Source: a virus
DNA length: 64,000 nt
Virus record (IMG/VR): IMGVR_UViG_3300045970_000794
Span: 250,001-314,000 of that record
Strand: one strand, 5' to 3'
Below are positions 43,564 to 52,850 of this stretch, piece after piece (position 1 is the stretch's first letter; each line of letters begins with the position of its first letter). The translations under genes and the position numbers were made by a program. The notes beneath the pieces are model-generated. The model was not told the DNA's origin. It saw only the letters and a program-made list of their open reading frames with translations, and did not search any database.

Positions 43564-44109
43564 TTATTTAAATAAATCAAAAATAATTTCTTCTTTACAA
43601 TAACTTGGTACTTCAATTTCCAGACTTATCACATCCCTAGCCCATGTACCAATTAATTCAACATTACCTTTTTTTGCTTCGTGGTTAATATGATAATCAC
43701 CGCCGCCACGTCCGTTGCCTTCGCAAGTCATTAAAGGAAGTGGGTGTATAATCCAACCGTCAACATCAACACATTTTCTTTTATCAATGAATTGATTTTT
43801 GCTGTGGTTAACCAAGTAAGGGAATATTTCTCTTTTGATAACTGTATCAACTGGATTAACTTTTGTTTTATCAGCACATCTACCATATACATTGGATTTA
43901 AGACCTTTGCATTCATCAGCATAATCACCAGCCCAAACAACCCTTTGTGGCTTCTGCATTATTAAACTTTCGAATGCACCAACAAATCTGTTTAACAACC
44001 AAGAATGTTCCATAAGGTTAAGACCATTGTCATAGTCATGAGAATATATCCATGCTTTGACTGTTCTTTTATTGTCGCCTAAAATGGCGGGGTTATAATA
44101 CTGTCCCAT
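43564..44109 (-). CDS. Conserved phage protein (MGQYY start)
   Basis: 181 residues from the ATG at 44109; the track to 44142 contains the promoter. It begins MGQYYNPAILGDNKRTVKAW and has VVWAGDYADECKGL and CEGNGRGGGDYH segments. I know this as a recurrent small-gene-region protein with no function. Class A-like promoter at about 44136-44167. Confidence 0.78.
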   Translation of the reverse strand: MGQYYNPAILGDNKRTVKAWIYSHDYDNGLNLMEHSWLLNRFVGAFESLIMQKPQRVVWAGDYADECKGLKSNVYGRCADKTKVNPVDTVIKREIFPYLVNHSKNQFIDKRKCVDVDGWIIHPLPLMTCEGNGRGGGDYHINHEAKKGNVELIGTWARDVISLEIEVPSYCKEEIIFDLFK

Positions 44110-44158
44110 AATATAAAGTTTTAATTGGTTAATATGATACAAAGGTAAGTAAAATATT

Positions 44159-44551
44159 TTAATAAACCAAACTTTTTAACACTTTTCTTTCAATTACTTC
44201 ACTTTTTGCAAAGAAACATTGTTTACCCGATAAACTTGGAACATAGTCACTAACAACATACTCAACTAATACGAATCCATGTTTTAAGATTTCTCTATTA
44301 TACCCTTTAAACCATTTACGCAATTTATTAATGGTATCACAAGTGGAATAATATTTACTAATCATACCACGATGTGAGACTGGTAAATCTTCATATAATA
44401 TTGGGTGCCCATCTGATTTCCAACTATGTTCACGACAAACCTTACGTTGAAAATCCAATACCTCCTCAACATTATTGAATGGTTTCTCATCTGCTCTATA
44501 AAAACCATCCTCATCGAATGGGCTTTCATAACGATATATAGTCATTTCCAT
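44159..44551 (-). CDS. Hypothetical protein
   Basis: 130 residues, aromatic-rich (MEMTIYRYESPFDEDGFYRA). No promoter in the 33 bp before it, so it is probably cotranscribed with the preceding 196-residue gene. Not recognised. Confidence 0.76.
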   Translation of the reverse strand: MEMTIYRYESPFDEDGFYRADEKPFNNVEEVLDFQRKVCREHSWKSDGHPILYEDLPVSHRGMISKYYSTCDTINKLRKWFKGYNREILKHGFVLVEYVVSDYVPSLSGKQCFFAKSEVIERKVLKSLVY

Positions 44552-44584
44552 AATACGATTGGTTTAATTGATTAATACTAACAC

Positions 44585-45175
44585 TTATTTGTTATAAAAC
44601 GTTGTGTATGCTTTATAGCTTTTTGAAATTGTATTATGATAATCGTCTTCATTTTTTAAACTTAAAGCAGTTATTAAAACATTCAGAATTTGAACGAGTG
44701 AATATAATTTTAAATTTTCTTGGTTATTACAATCAATATAATTGGTTTTATTATTATAATAATAACCGTATGCGCTTGTCCTTGTAAGTTTATTAAATAC
44801 TTCATAAAATCTAATTAACAATTCATTTTCATTATAAAGTTCTTTAAACTCTGTTGCTAACTTGTTTTTTATATCATTAGTCCAATTATCAACAATCAAT
44901 GAGTAAATAACGCCAAAAAAATAGTTTGGATGTTCCCTTAATCCCATATCCCAACATCTTTGTATAAAATCTGAATGTGTGAAACCTCCAAAAGTATTTT
45001 TATTTCCAATTGTCATTGTTGGAATGAGTAAAAACCCATAATTTCGTTTATCCCTTTTAATACGATTATTTTCATCTAATAAGAATTTTGCTTCATTAAC
45101 ATTTGCAAATAACACCCAAAAAGGATTTGGGCTAAATGATTTACATAATAATAAACCGCTTTCAATATTTTCCAT
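44585..45175 (-). CDS. Hypothetical protein
   Basis: 196 residues, aromatic and Asn-rich, mostly helical after residue 90. No motif recognised. Its promoter shares a hairpin with the terminator of the upstream gene (about 45205-45260). Confidence 0.77.
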   Translation of the reverse strand: MENIESGLLLCKSFSPNPFWVLFANVNEAKFLLDENNRIKRDKRNYGFLLIPTMTIGNKNTFGGFTHSDFIQRCWDMGLREHPNYFFGVIYSLIVDNWTNDIKNKLATEFKELYNENELLIRFYEVFNKLTRTSAYGYYYNNKTNYIDCNNQENLKLYSLVQILNVLITALSLKNEDDYHNTISKSYKAYTTFYNK

Positions 45176-45274
45176 GATTTTTGGTTTTAGTATTGATTAA
45201 TATAATGCAAAGGTAATAAAAAAAAGTTGCTATCCAAATTTTTTAGCAACTTTTTTCATATTATTTAATATATT

Positions 45275-45792
45275 TTACCAACTTGAACCATATTCACAAT
45301 AGCTAGAAATACCATTTATCTCATCAGCTTTCAATTCTCTAATGATAGGTGCTAACATTTTAACGGTATCTTTAAGGTCACCAAAATAGCTTTCATCATA
45401 TTGAGTACCACCAAAAAAGAAACCACTTTGACTTGGCAATAATCTTTCAGCTACCTTTGGGCTTTTTGATTTAACAACTCTTCTACAAAGTTCAATCAAT
45501 GTTTCTAATTGATTTAAACTAACTTCATAATCGCCACAATCGTCATTACCCTCTTGAACGTTCTGAACAAACCAAGCATGAATTTGATTAGATTTGCACC
45601 AGTAAGCAACGTTTTCAGTGATTTCAGTTACTCGTTTGAATTTGATGTTAATTTGATGTTAATTTTGACTTTCTTTTCACCTTCATTTTCGATGTAAACT
45701 TTTCTTGAAATGTCAATAACACCTTTAACCTTATTGTGTTCGTATTGAGCACCAATGTAGGTTTTTTTACTTAAATACATATCTAGTCCCAT
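45275..45792 (-). pseudogene. Small conserved phage gene broken by an 11-bp tandem duplication
   Basis: The ATG at 45792 opens MGLDMYLSKKTYIGAQYEHN and reads to a stop just after two direct copies of AATTTGATGTT (45639-45660). Deleting one copy restores a single 168-residue frame containing RVTEITENVAYWCKSNQIHA, FVQNVQEGNDDCGDYEVSLN and LPSQSGFFFGGTQYDESYFG, a pattern conserved in many phage small-gene regions. The 507-nt restored length is a multiple of three. As written only the C-terminal 74 codons (45275-45499) and an N-terminal fragment are readable. Confidence 0.82.
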
Positions 45793-45894
45793 AATATAAA
45801 GTTTTAGTATTGATTAATATAATGCAAAGATACAAAATATAATTCAAATAAACAAATATTATTTAATATATTTTTAATTATTTTACATAAATAA

Positions 45895-46082
45895 TGGGTT
45901 AGGTAACCACACCTAACCCAAATAATCAATTAATCAATATACTAAACACACTATGAAGACGTACTCAGTTTCTTTAAATAGTTAGTAGCTACCTCCGAAT
46001 TCAACCCTTAGTAAATCTATTAAGTACAAGTCAGTAGAAAGTTATGTACTTCGAGGGTAATTGCTATCTAACTATAATTTCT
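45895..46082 (-). ncRNA. Candidate structured non-coding RNA (R4)
   Basis: A full promoter (TTG 46118-46116, 20 bp, TATCTTTG 46095-46088) faces a 190-bp region with no open frame. The RNA would close with ATAGTTAG/CTAACTAT (45978-45985 with 46068-46075) plus TAGC/GCTA, contain ACCCT/AGGGT and AAGTAC/GTACTT inner helices, and end with a 10-bp hairpin TGGGTTAGGT/ACCTAACCCA (45895-45920). I do not recognise the class. Confidence 0.55.
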
Positions 46083-46106
46083 TTTTGCAAAGATACAACA
46101 AATAAT

Positions 46107-46514
46107 TTACTTTACCAAATATAATTGCAACGATTTATTAATTTCTTTTAAATAAGCTTCTGCTTCTGTTTTATTATATAAAGCATATCTATCCATTTGC
46201 TTACCATTATAAGGTTTTAATGTAACAACATCAATTACTTTGCCATCTCTATTAACAAAATAATAATAAGTTGAGCAAGCTGGCATTCCACTTGCTAATG
46301 ATTTACCCCTAGATGGAATGTATTGATTTGATTTCAATTCAAACTGTGGCGGTATTGCTGCTAAATAAAATACTACTTTTGATACATCAGATTTACATAC
46401 TACAGTTCTGAATTTTCTACCTGTGATTTTAACATCCTCTTTAGTGAAATTACTCTTTTCATAAGTGATTCCTTTTCTTGTAAATTTCTCGGGTAATACT
46501 GTAAATGTTTTCAT
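46107..46514 (-). CDS. Hypothetical protein
   Basis: 135 residues from the ATG at 46514. Basic, beta-rich (RKFRTVVCKSDVSKVVFYLA), with a DRYALYNKTEAEAYLKEINK end. Class A promoter upstream near 46542. The last codons contain the -33 box of the R4 promoter. Confidence 0.75.
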   Translation of the reverse strand: MKTFTVLPEKFTRKGITYEKSNFTKEDVKITGRKFRTVVCKSDVSKVVFYLAAIPPQFELKSNQYIPSRGKSLASGMPACSTYYYFVNRDGKVIDVVTLKPYNGKQMDRYALYNKTEAEAYLKEINKSLQLYLVK

Positions 46515-46622
46515 GGTATAAAGGTTTAATTGATTAATATAATGCAAAGATACAATAAATAATTTAATCTACCAAATATTATTTAATATATTTTTAATAT
46601 ATTTTTAATTATTTTTCAAAAT

Positions 46623-46655
46623 AAAAGGGTTAGTCTACGGAACCAACCCTTTTAA
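46623..46655 (-). terminator. Terminator
   Basis: AAAAGGGTT / AACCCTTTT stem, downstream of the gene starting at 47062; T-rich on the minus strand. Confidence 0.75.
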
Positions 46656-46690
46656 CTCGACACCTGCCGCCAACTGAGTAATTAAATTAC

Positions 46691-47062
46691 TCAATATTTT
46701 GAATCCTTAACAGCCTTTTGAATTAGCTTAATAGCTTCAATACACTGCTCGGGAGTAATAGCCTTATACTTTTTATTACATTTGATATGATTGTAAATTT
46801 TTTCAGCTTCACAACCACTTGGTAAATTGGTATTCCAATCCTTTTCTTTTGCAAATCCAACTCCAATTCGTGTGAATTTTGGAAAGCCAACAATAGCTTG
46901 GTCTTTATGTAACTTCACTCTGAAAACCCAATAGTTTTCATCGATTGGTGGGGTTATCATTATAACTCCACGGTTGCCATTACTGAAAATTGAACTCACA
47001 TCACCTTTGAAATATTCATTGAATTCAACTACTAACTTAGGTACTTCTGTTTTTGTTTCCAT
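46691..47062 (-). CDS. Hypothetical protein
   Basis: 123 residues, mixed fold (VIMITPPIDENYWVFRVKLH), C-terminal helix. Class B promoter near 47090-47125. Function unknown. Confidence 0.75.
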   Translation of the reverse strand: METKTEVPKLVVEFNEYFKGDVSSIFSNGNRGVIMITPPIDENYWVFRVKLHKDQAIVGFPKFTRIGVGFAKEKDWNTNLPSGCEAEKIYNHIKCNKKYKAITPEQCIEAIKLIQKAVKDSKY

Positions 47063-47141
47063 GATAAATAGTTTTTATTGATTAATATAATGCAAAGATA
47101 AGTAAAATATTTTAACCCACCAAATAAAAATGCAATTATTT

Positions 47142-47480
47142 TTACATTGTTGAAATTATTTCCTCAAGTATAGCAATCCTTTTTTTAGTATAGAATATAT
47201 TATGTGGGAACCAATTAAGGTTTTTATCCCTTTTACGTTTCGGACAATATTTGTCTAACTCTATATAAACGTTTTCATCCTCATAAAAGCTAAAAACTTT
47301 AGATTTAGCATCCCATGTATCTATATTCAATATTTCACAAGCACGACTAATAGCAAGACATATACCATTATAGTAAATAGGGTACCCTTTTTGAATTTTA
47401 TTATCTTCAACACGTTCTTTAATAAACTTTAACGCCTCTTGATAAATCTTTTTCCTTAATTTAGTTGTATTTCTTGGCAT
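47142..47480 (-). CDS. Hypothetical protein, paralogue family with 58826
   Basis: 112 residues. LRKKIYQEALKFIKERVEDN at the start and LDKYCPKRKRDKNLNWFPHN then RIAILEEII at the end match the gene at 58826-59185 and the remnant at 59169-59371. Function unknown. Its promoter overlaps a hairpin at about 47515-47560. Confidence 0.75.
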   Translation of the reverse strand: MPRNTTKLRKKIYQEALKFIKERVEDNKIQKGYPIYYNGICLAISRACEILNIDTWDAKSKVFSFYEDENVYIELDKYCPKRKRDKNLNWFPHNIFYTKKRIAILEEIISTM

Positions 47481-47577
47481 GATATAAAAGGTTTATTGAT
47501 TAATACTTTGCAAAGATAATAAAAAGATAGTTACTAACCTAATTTTTTAGTAACTATTTTTCATATTATTTAATATA

Positions 47578-47886
47578 TTACCAAACACTTCCAAATAAGT
47601 TTTTGTTAATATCAACTTTAGTCTTACACCAGTCAATTATTGTTTCAGCATAATAACTTGTTGTTAAGTCACTAAGGAACATATACAATTCTCTATATGT
47701 ATTACCAGTACCAACTGTTACAACCCTACGTGTAAACTCTTCAGCTTTACTTTGGTCACTGGAACTCCTTGTACCTTTTGAATAGTCCCATTCTTTTCCA
47801 ATAACAGTAATTGCTTTTTTTGTTGTTTCTACAGTGATAATGCCACCTTTAGCATATTCACCAATTTTCCAAGTCTTTGTTGCCAT
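47578..47886 (-). CDS. Hypothetical protein
   Basis: 102 residues from the ATG at 47886; the longer frame contains the promoter TTATCTTTGC. Beta-rich N-terminus, Ser/Thr-rich centre. Not recognised. Confidence 0.73.
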   Translation of the reverse strand: MATKTWKIGEYAKGGIITVETTKKAITVIGKEWDYSKGTRSSSDQSKAEEFTRRVVTVGTGNTYRELYMFLSDLTTSYYAETIIDWCKTKVDINKNLFGSVW

Positions 47887-47979
47887 AATATAATAGTTTA
47901 ATTGATTAATATGATGCAAAGATAAAACAAATAAATGAGAAAACCTAATATTATTTAATATATTTTTATGCGCACACAT

Positions 47980-47995
47980 GTACACCTTTGTGTAC
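47980..47995. repeat. 16-bp TACACA/TGTGTA palindrome, copy 2
   Basis: GTACACCTTTGTGTAC, in the gap upstream of the promoter of the gene starting at 47886. Confidence 0.65.
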
Positions 47996-48102
47996 GTGAT
48001 TGTTAGCTTTTAATAATAGCCAAATAAAAATAAATACATCCCTACAACCAACGATAATAGAGCGGTAAATAATATACTGCATTTAACAACCAAACAACTT
48101 GG

Positions 48103-48183
48103 TTAATCGGGTGGAAGTGGTATAACTAATGTCCCTAATGAAAAAACAATTGCTAATACTAATAGAAATAATATAAGTCCCAT
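48103..48183 (-). CDS. 26-residue membrane peptide
   Basis: MGLILFLLVLAIVFSLGTLV then IPLPPD; one hydrophobic helix. The ATG is three bases from the upstream stop. Plausible but below the usual length limit. The region 47996-48102 holds nothing else I can support. Confidence 0.45.
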   Translation of the reverse strand: MGLILFLLVLAIVFSLGTLVIPLPPD

Positions 48184-48185
48184 GA

Positions 48186-48554
48186 TTAAAGAATATTAGT
48201 TGAAATAAAAATTGCGGCTGGTTTAACATCTAAATAGATTACTAATCCATTACCACGTTTAATACCATACTTAGCATATGGCATATTAACAACACGCACC
48301 AATGGCTTTCTTACACCACTTGCTCTCCAAATGGCTTCGAGGTCTTCTTGAGAAAGAACATGGAATGTATTTCTACCTTCGGTTCTGAATATAGGTTTAC
48401 CCCTTTCAGCATCTTTAATTATCCTTAATTCAATTGATAACTTATTTGCTTTATTAGCATTAGATTTCCATTTAAAAGAATCCACTGTTAACTTTTCCCT
48501 TTTCTTATCGAGTGCCTTTATTTCAGCAGTCAATTCATCAATGTTCTTTTTCAT
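48186..48554 (-). CDS. Hypothetical protein with coiled-coil start
   Basis: 122 residues from the ATG at 48554, four bases after the zinc-ribbon gene's stop. The first 55 residues are a basic coiled coil (MKKNIDELTAEIKALDKKRE); the rest is beta-rich. Part of a three-gene message with the genes at 48559 and 48738. Confidence 0.72.
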   Translation of the reverse strand: MKKNIDELTAEIKALDKKREKLTVDSFKWKSNANKANKLSIELRIIKDAERGKPIFRTEGRNTFHVLSQEDLEAIWRASGVRKPLVRVVNMPYAKYGIKRGNGLVIYLDVKPAAIFISTNIL

Positions 48555-48558
48555 ACCT

Positions 48559-48732
48559 TTATGTTGTTTTAAAATTACCACACGATTTACATCCATTTTT
48601 ACGACCATCACCTGGTGCATATAAACACCCTCGACATTCATACCAATCAATCACTCTAGGATTTTTTTTAGGTTTGATTTTAATACCCTTTATATTTGCT
48701 ACAATGCTTGGTTTAATTATAATACCTTCCAT
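48559..48732 (-). CDS. 57-residue zinc-ribbon protein
   Basis: MEGIIIKPSIVANIKGIKIK, then VIDWYECRGCLYAPGDGRKN and CKSCGNF, two CxxC pairs 13 residues apart. Complete start-to-stop frame between two real genes (six bases after one, four before the other), so I accept it despite its size. Confidence 0.7.
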   Translation of the reverse strand: MEGIIIKPSIVANIKGIKIKPKKNPRVIDWYECRGCLYAPGDGRKNGCKSCGNFKTT

Positions 48733-48737
48733 GATTT

Positions 48738-49205
48738 CTATTTTTTAAGTAATTGAATATAACCAACCCAATATTCCATAACATCAAATTTTTCGCTTGG
48801 TTCTGTATCATCGTCAGTATCATTACACAAATCTTGAAAATCATTTAATGAGTATACATCAACTATACAATTAAATGCACTATGAACATCTTTTAATGTA
48901 TTGAACTTTTCATTTGCATATGTTTCAACAATCTTACGACCACTACGATTATCTCTAATTGGAACTAAAGCAATATGTGTTTCATATACCTTTTCTTTTT
49001 CATCAATGGTAATACCATGTCTATTAAGAAAAGTAGTCCATTGATGATATAATAAAGGGTGACAAGCTGTAGCCCCAACAAATTTACCGTCTTTAAGACG
49101 AATTTCACCCATTGAATCCCCAACTTTGAATCCAGTTCCTTCTAACTCGACATCACCTTTTTCAGCGAAGGCAACTATTTTTGTTTTGGTTGTTTTGAAT
49201 TTCAT
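48738..49205 (-). CDS. Hypothetical protein
   Basis: 155 residues. Beta-rich first half (KFKTTKTKIVAFAEKGDVEL), acidic DDDTEPSEKFDVMEYWVGYI end. Heads a minus-strand operon behind a class A promoter near 49243. Confidence 0.77.
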   Translation of the reverse strand: MKFKTTKTKIVAFAEKGDVELEGTGFKVGDSMGEIRLKDGKFVGATACHPLLYHQWTTFLNRHGITIDEKEKVYETHIALVPIRDNRSGRKIVETYANEKFNTLKDVHSAFNCIVDVYSLNDFQDLCNDTDDDTEPSEKFDVMEYWVGYIQLLKK

Positions 49206-49291
49206 AACAATTTAGTTTAATTGGTTAATAATACTACAAAGATAATAAATTAAATTGACATTACCAAATATTATTTAATATATTTTAATTA

Positions 49292-49489
49292 TTATTTTAA
49301 TTCTTTTACATCCTTTGATATCACTACATATTCTTTAAGAAGCTCCTCATATAATGCCTCATCTTGCTCATGCAGCTTATTAAATAATACGCCAATGTTG
49401 CTATCTTTGGGGGTTAATGATTTATTTTTAATTGCTCCCATTTTACCCCGAATAAGGAATTCCAGTTTTTTAAGGTCTTTACTACTCAT
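49292..49489 (-). CDS. Small helical protein
   Basis: 65 residues, basic and helical, ending EYVVISKDVKELK. Lies 12 bp downstream of the 201-residue gene. Not recognised. Confidence 0.7.
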   Translation of the reverse strand: MSSKDLKKLEFLIRGKMGAIKNKSLTPKDSNIGVLFNKLHEQDEALYEELLKEYVVISKDVKELK

Positions 49490-49501
49490 CGCTAATAATA
49501 T

Positions 49502-50107
49502 TTAAACGTTATCAATTTTCTTTAACTCATTATCAATGTAATCATATACCTCCTTGGCAATGTCACCTGTAACTTCTGAATAAACGCCAGTTCTGAACCG
49601 CTCTTCTGTAGCATTAACATGAACCTCAAGCTTTTTTCCATTATAATCCACATCGTAAATCTCAATCTTAGTGGTAAGAGTCATTGAACTATTTTTAGCT
49701 TTCTTTTCTTTTACCCTAGCCAAGACATCCATAACACCTCGCTTTGCGATATAATTAACATCCATTACCGTGAAACCATTAGCATACATTAAAATGATTT
49801 CTGATATTGGAACGGAGGTTACAATTAATTTATCTGGATTTCTCCAATCTGAACCCATTATTAACGTTTGTCCATCATCCTCTGGATTAGGAATCAAATT
49901 CACATATTGGAAATTGTATGTTACTGTGTCACCACTCATGTCGTCATCAATCTGAACATCAAATAACGGCTCATCATTCATATCGTTAACCGTGTCCCAA
50001 TCCGAAAAACTTTCGAACTCTATAACTTGAACAGGTAAGTTGGTACCCACTACTAAATATTGTTTCTCCTTAACATTTAGGTATACTTTATCAATTGTTG
50101 CATCCAT
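49502..50107 (-). CDS. Hypothetical beta-rich protein
   Basis: 201 residues with long alternating strands (IDKVYLNVKEKQYLVVGTNL; TLTTKIEIYDVDYNGKKLEV) and an acidic centre. No signal peptide. Its promoter (TACCTTTG near 50137) is in the short gap upstream. Function unknown. Confidence 0.77.
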   Translation of the reverse strand: MDATIDKVYLNVKEKQYLVVGTNLPVQVIEFESFSDWDTVNDMNDEPLFDVQIDDDMSGDTVTYNFQYVNLIPNPEDDGQTLIMGSDWRNPDKLIVTSVPISEIILMYANGFTVMDVNYIAKRGVMDVLARVKEKKAKNSSMTLTTKIEIYDVDYNGKKLEVHVNATEERFRTGVYSEVTGDIAKEVYDYIDNELKKIDNV

Positions 50108-50159
50108 GGTTTATATTGTTTTAAATGATTAATTACAAAGGTATGTAAAATAATTCTTA

Positions 50160-50519
50160 TTACCAAATCTTATTTAATATATTATCAGTTTTTTCCACGG
50201 GCTTCTTTATGCTATTCAACTCAATTCTTTTTGGTTCAATTGTTACCTTTACATATTCACCAATAATTAATGTATTCTGGTTTTTAACATATGCATTAAC
50301 ACCATTACGAATATATTTTTCGGCACTATCCAATTGAACTACATTGGTACAACTGTCCACAACCTTTTTAATCCGTAAGGAATAACGCTTGAGGAATTCA
50401 TCCAATTCAATTTTATACTTCGCTTGTCTGACCTCAGAATCAAAACTATTAAATGTATCGCTAATTGTTTTAATTACACTATCAAACGTATCATTCGCTT
50501 TATTAAGAAGACTTTCCAT
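50160..50519 (-). CDS. Hypothetical helical protein
   Basis: 119 residues, helical, with a CTNVVQLDSAEKYIRNGVNA segment and a basic end. Class A promoter near 50550-50580. Confidence 0.74.
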   Translation of the reverse strand: MESLLNKANDTFDSVIKTISDTFNSFDSEVRQAKYKIELDEFLKRYSLRIKKVVDSCTNVVQLDSAEKYIRNGVNAYVKNQNTLIIGEYVKVTIEPKRIELNSIKKPVEKTDNILNKIW

Positions 50520-50770
50520 AGTGTAAAAAAGGTTAATTGGTTAATATGATGCAAAGATAAAACAAATAAATGACAATTCCAAATATTATTTGATATATTT
50601 TTTATAATGTGAAAATTATTAAATTTCCCTAGGGGACAAAACTCTTACATCCCTTGATAACCCATTATATACATTTTATCTATATCCTTCTGAAAGCCCA
50701 TATGAAAATAAATTGAAAATAATTCACTTTTTATTTGGTAGTTTAATTTATTTTTTGTACCTTTGTTCTG

Positions 50771-50839
50771 TCATTATAAGACATGTTGGTACCACCACAG
50801 TACCAAGAGGTATACTCCAACCTACACCATATTTTTTTT
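50771..50839 (+). ncRNA. Candidate small RNA R1
   Basis: A class B promoter (TTG 50735-50737, 20 bp, TACCTTTG 50758-50765) drives a region without an open frame. It contains a perfect hairpin TTGGTAC-CACCACA-GTACCAA (50786-50806), the motif AGGTATACTCCAAC shared with R2, and a T8 run at 50832-50839. The rest of the 50520-50940 gap holds only the promoter of the 50519 gene and the terminator at about 50888. Confidence 0.58.
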
Positions 50840-50884
50840 ACCATATATTTAGATATATACATAACCTACATACGTATCAATAAC

Positions 50885-50917
50885 AAAAAGGGAATGAGTA
50901 TTACACCCACCCCCTTA
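50885..50917 (-). terminator. Terminator
   Basis: AAGGGGG, loop, CCCTTTTTG on the minus strand, downstream of the DUF932-like gene. Confidence 0.72.
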
Positions 50918-50940
50918 AAGAAAATAATATTAACTAAAAA

Positions 50941-51921
50941 CTATCTTAATACATAATCATTTTGACCTGTAACTTCTAATGCAAAATTAAATGATTGCAT
51001 ATTAGTTCTATAATTAGTACCAACACTTAAACTTTCAAGTTGACCATTCTCACGTTTTGGGTGTGATTTAGCATGATTAGTCCAACTAGTTACCCCATTG
51101 TGTAATCCAAAAATTGTATTACCTTTTTGGTTCATTTCTTTTTTAATGTGGGAATATAATGTGTCCATTGCATTTAAAGTTTTACCACTATCAACACCAA
51201 CCTTAGCAGTCAATCTATCAACACCTAATAATTCTCTTACTAAACCATCAACTAAATTTTGTGTACAGGCTGTTGAGTGGAATTTATTATAAATCTCAAT
51301 TTGTTTCATACTTTCGTTTAATGCTAAACGAATTAAACTTGGTAACTCAACCATTTTACCCTCTAACGACGCACTATGTTTTAACTTCATTTCACCCCTT
51401 TTATAAAAACGAAAAAATTGATTTGAACAGCTCATTACCATATCTGAAATTCCTACACCTAATCCAGTGCTACCATCATTAGAATCAATAATGGTAATGT
51501 ACTTTTTAATGCTATCATTACCAACTTTTGAAAATCCATCAATAGCTAACTGAATAAACGTTTTACGCCCACCATTCAAACAACCAGCTTTGCTTACATT
51601 TAACTCACCAAAACCATTCATACCACGTAACACCAATTCAACAACATCATCATTTTGGCTCACATGATAACTAGCTTTGGTAGTGTTAATGATTTCCATA
51701 CTTTGAGTATTTAATAACCCAAAATATGTGGTGCGAATTGATTTCTGTTTTTTAGCTTTACCAAATAAGCCAACCATTGGAACTTTCTCAATACGAAAAT
51801 TTAAACCATTGTCAACCAAGATTTTTTTCACTTGATTTTTAAGTGCTCTTTCTTGCTTTTTAGCATTATTAGTTTTTTGTGCCATAGCTTCTTTTTCAAA
51901 ATTTACGATTTCTGTTTTCAT
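50941..51921 (-). CDS. DUF932-like phage protein
   Basis: 326 residues from the ATG at 51921. SYHVSQNDDVVELVLRGMNG, CLNGGRKTFIQLAIDGF, DSNDGSTGLGVGISDMVMSC then SNQFFRF and a helical SLIRLALNESM part follow the layout of DUF932 (phage/plasmid-like TIGR03299) proteins. The biochemical role is unknown. Class A promoter at about 51950-51980. Largest protein of the small-gene region. Confidence 0.85.
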   Translation of the reverse strand: MKTEIVNFEKEAMAQKTNNAKKQERALKNQVKKILVDNGLNFRIEKVPMVGLFGKAKKQKSIRTTYFGLLNTQSMEIINTTKASYHVSQNDDVVELVLRGMNGFGELNVSKAGCLNGGRKTFIQLAIDGFSKVGNDSIKKYITIIDSNDGSTGLGVGISDMVMSCSNQFFRFYKRGEMKLKHSASLEGKMVELPSLIRLALNESMKQIEIYNKFHSTACTQNLVDGLVRELLGVDRLTAKVGVDSGKTLNAMDTLYSHIKKEMNQKGNTIFGLHNGVTSWTNHAKSHPKRENGQLESLSVGTNYRTNMQSFNFALEVTGQNDYVLR

Positions 51922-52013
51922 GATATATAGTTTTAATTGATTAATATAATGCAAAGGTAAGTAAAATATTTTAATCTACCAAATATTATTTAATATATTT
52001 TCAAATTATTTTA

Positions 52014-52676
52014 CTAATGTTGTACGAAACACACGTTATTCTTAGTTATACAGTAAGTACACTCCAAACCACATTTAATGTTTTTACTACTTGTAACAGG
52101 GCAAATAAATGATTTATGATTTGCTTTTAACTCATTGCAATACTCAATACTACCAAAATTCAATTTACCATTGATGAAACTACTTATTAAATTGAAATTG
52201 CTATTAGTCTTAATAACACTAAAATCTAATAAACTTTCTACCTTGGTATATACATAAAATTTAATATGTGGAAATAAACCAATAATATCATTCCAAAAAT
52301 CAATATATGATTGACTGAAAAAGTCACCACTAGAATGAATCCTTACCACAGTCCTTTTTGTTTCACTTAATTGTGTTACAATTAATTCCTTTAATAAACT
52401 TGGATTGTTTAAAAACAATTCATGATTAACAGTACGATACAATTCAGTATCTACATATTGAACCTCAGCCTTTTTTGCATAGCAACTTGCTTTGCAGTCC
52501 ACACAATTTAAACAAGTTTTTACACTTGGTAAATCAAAGATAAGAATATTATGTAACTTGCTATTACCATTAACTAATCTATTCTTATTAATATAGATGT
52601 AATTAAATAGTAATTCACGAGTATTGGTTTGTTTGCTGTAATCTCTGAATGTCCTAGATAAATCAAAATTGTTCAT
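52014..52676 (-). CDS. gp88-like protein
   Basis: 220 residues from the ATG at 52676. CLNCVDCKASCYAKKAEVQY, VVRIHSSGDFFSQSYIDFWN, KFYVYTKVESLLDF and the C-terminal CGLECTYC cluster are characteristic of the gene product 88 family of phages, which has conserved Cys clusters suggestive of metal or Fe-S binding. Function unproven. Class A promoter near 52712. Confidence 0.84.
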   Translation of the reverse strand: MNNFDLSRTFRDYSKQTNTRELLFNYIYINKNRLVNGNSKLHNILIFDLPSVKTCLNCVDCKASCYAKKAEVQYVDTELYRTVNHELFLNNPSLLKELIVTQLSETKRTVVRIHSSGDFFSQSYIDFWNDIIGLFPHIKFYVYTKVESLLDFSVIKTNSNFNLISSFINGKLNFGSIEYCNELKANHKSFICPVTSSKNIKCGLECTYCITKNNVCFVQH

Positions 52677-52825
52677 AGTGTTTCGGTTTAAGTGATTAAT
52701 AACATATTGCAAAACTACAAAAAATATTTCATATAAACAAATATTATTTAATATATTTTTCATATACTATATAAGATATTAATTGTTGGCTCAAACCCTC
52801 TGAAACCCCTATGGCAACTCAAAAA

Positions 52826-52850
52826 CATTCTTATTCCGTGAATAAGAATG
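52826..52850 (-). terminator. Perfect 11-bp hairpin, probable terminator
   Basis: CATTCTTATTC, CGT, GAATAAGAATG. On the minus strand it is followed by TTTTTGAG. Confidence 0.6.
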
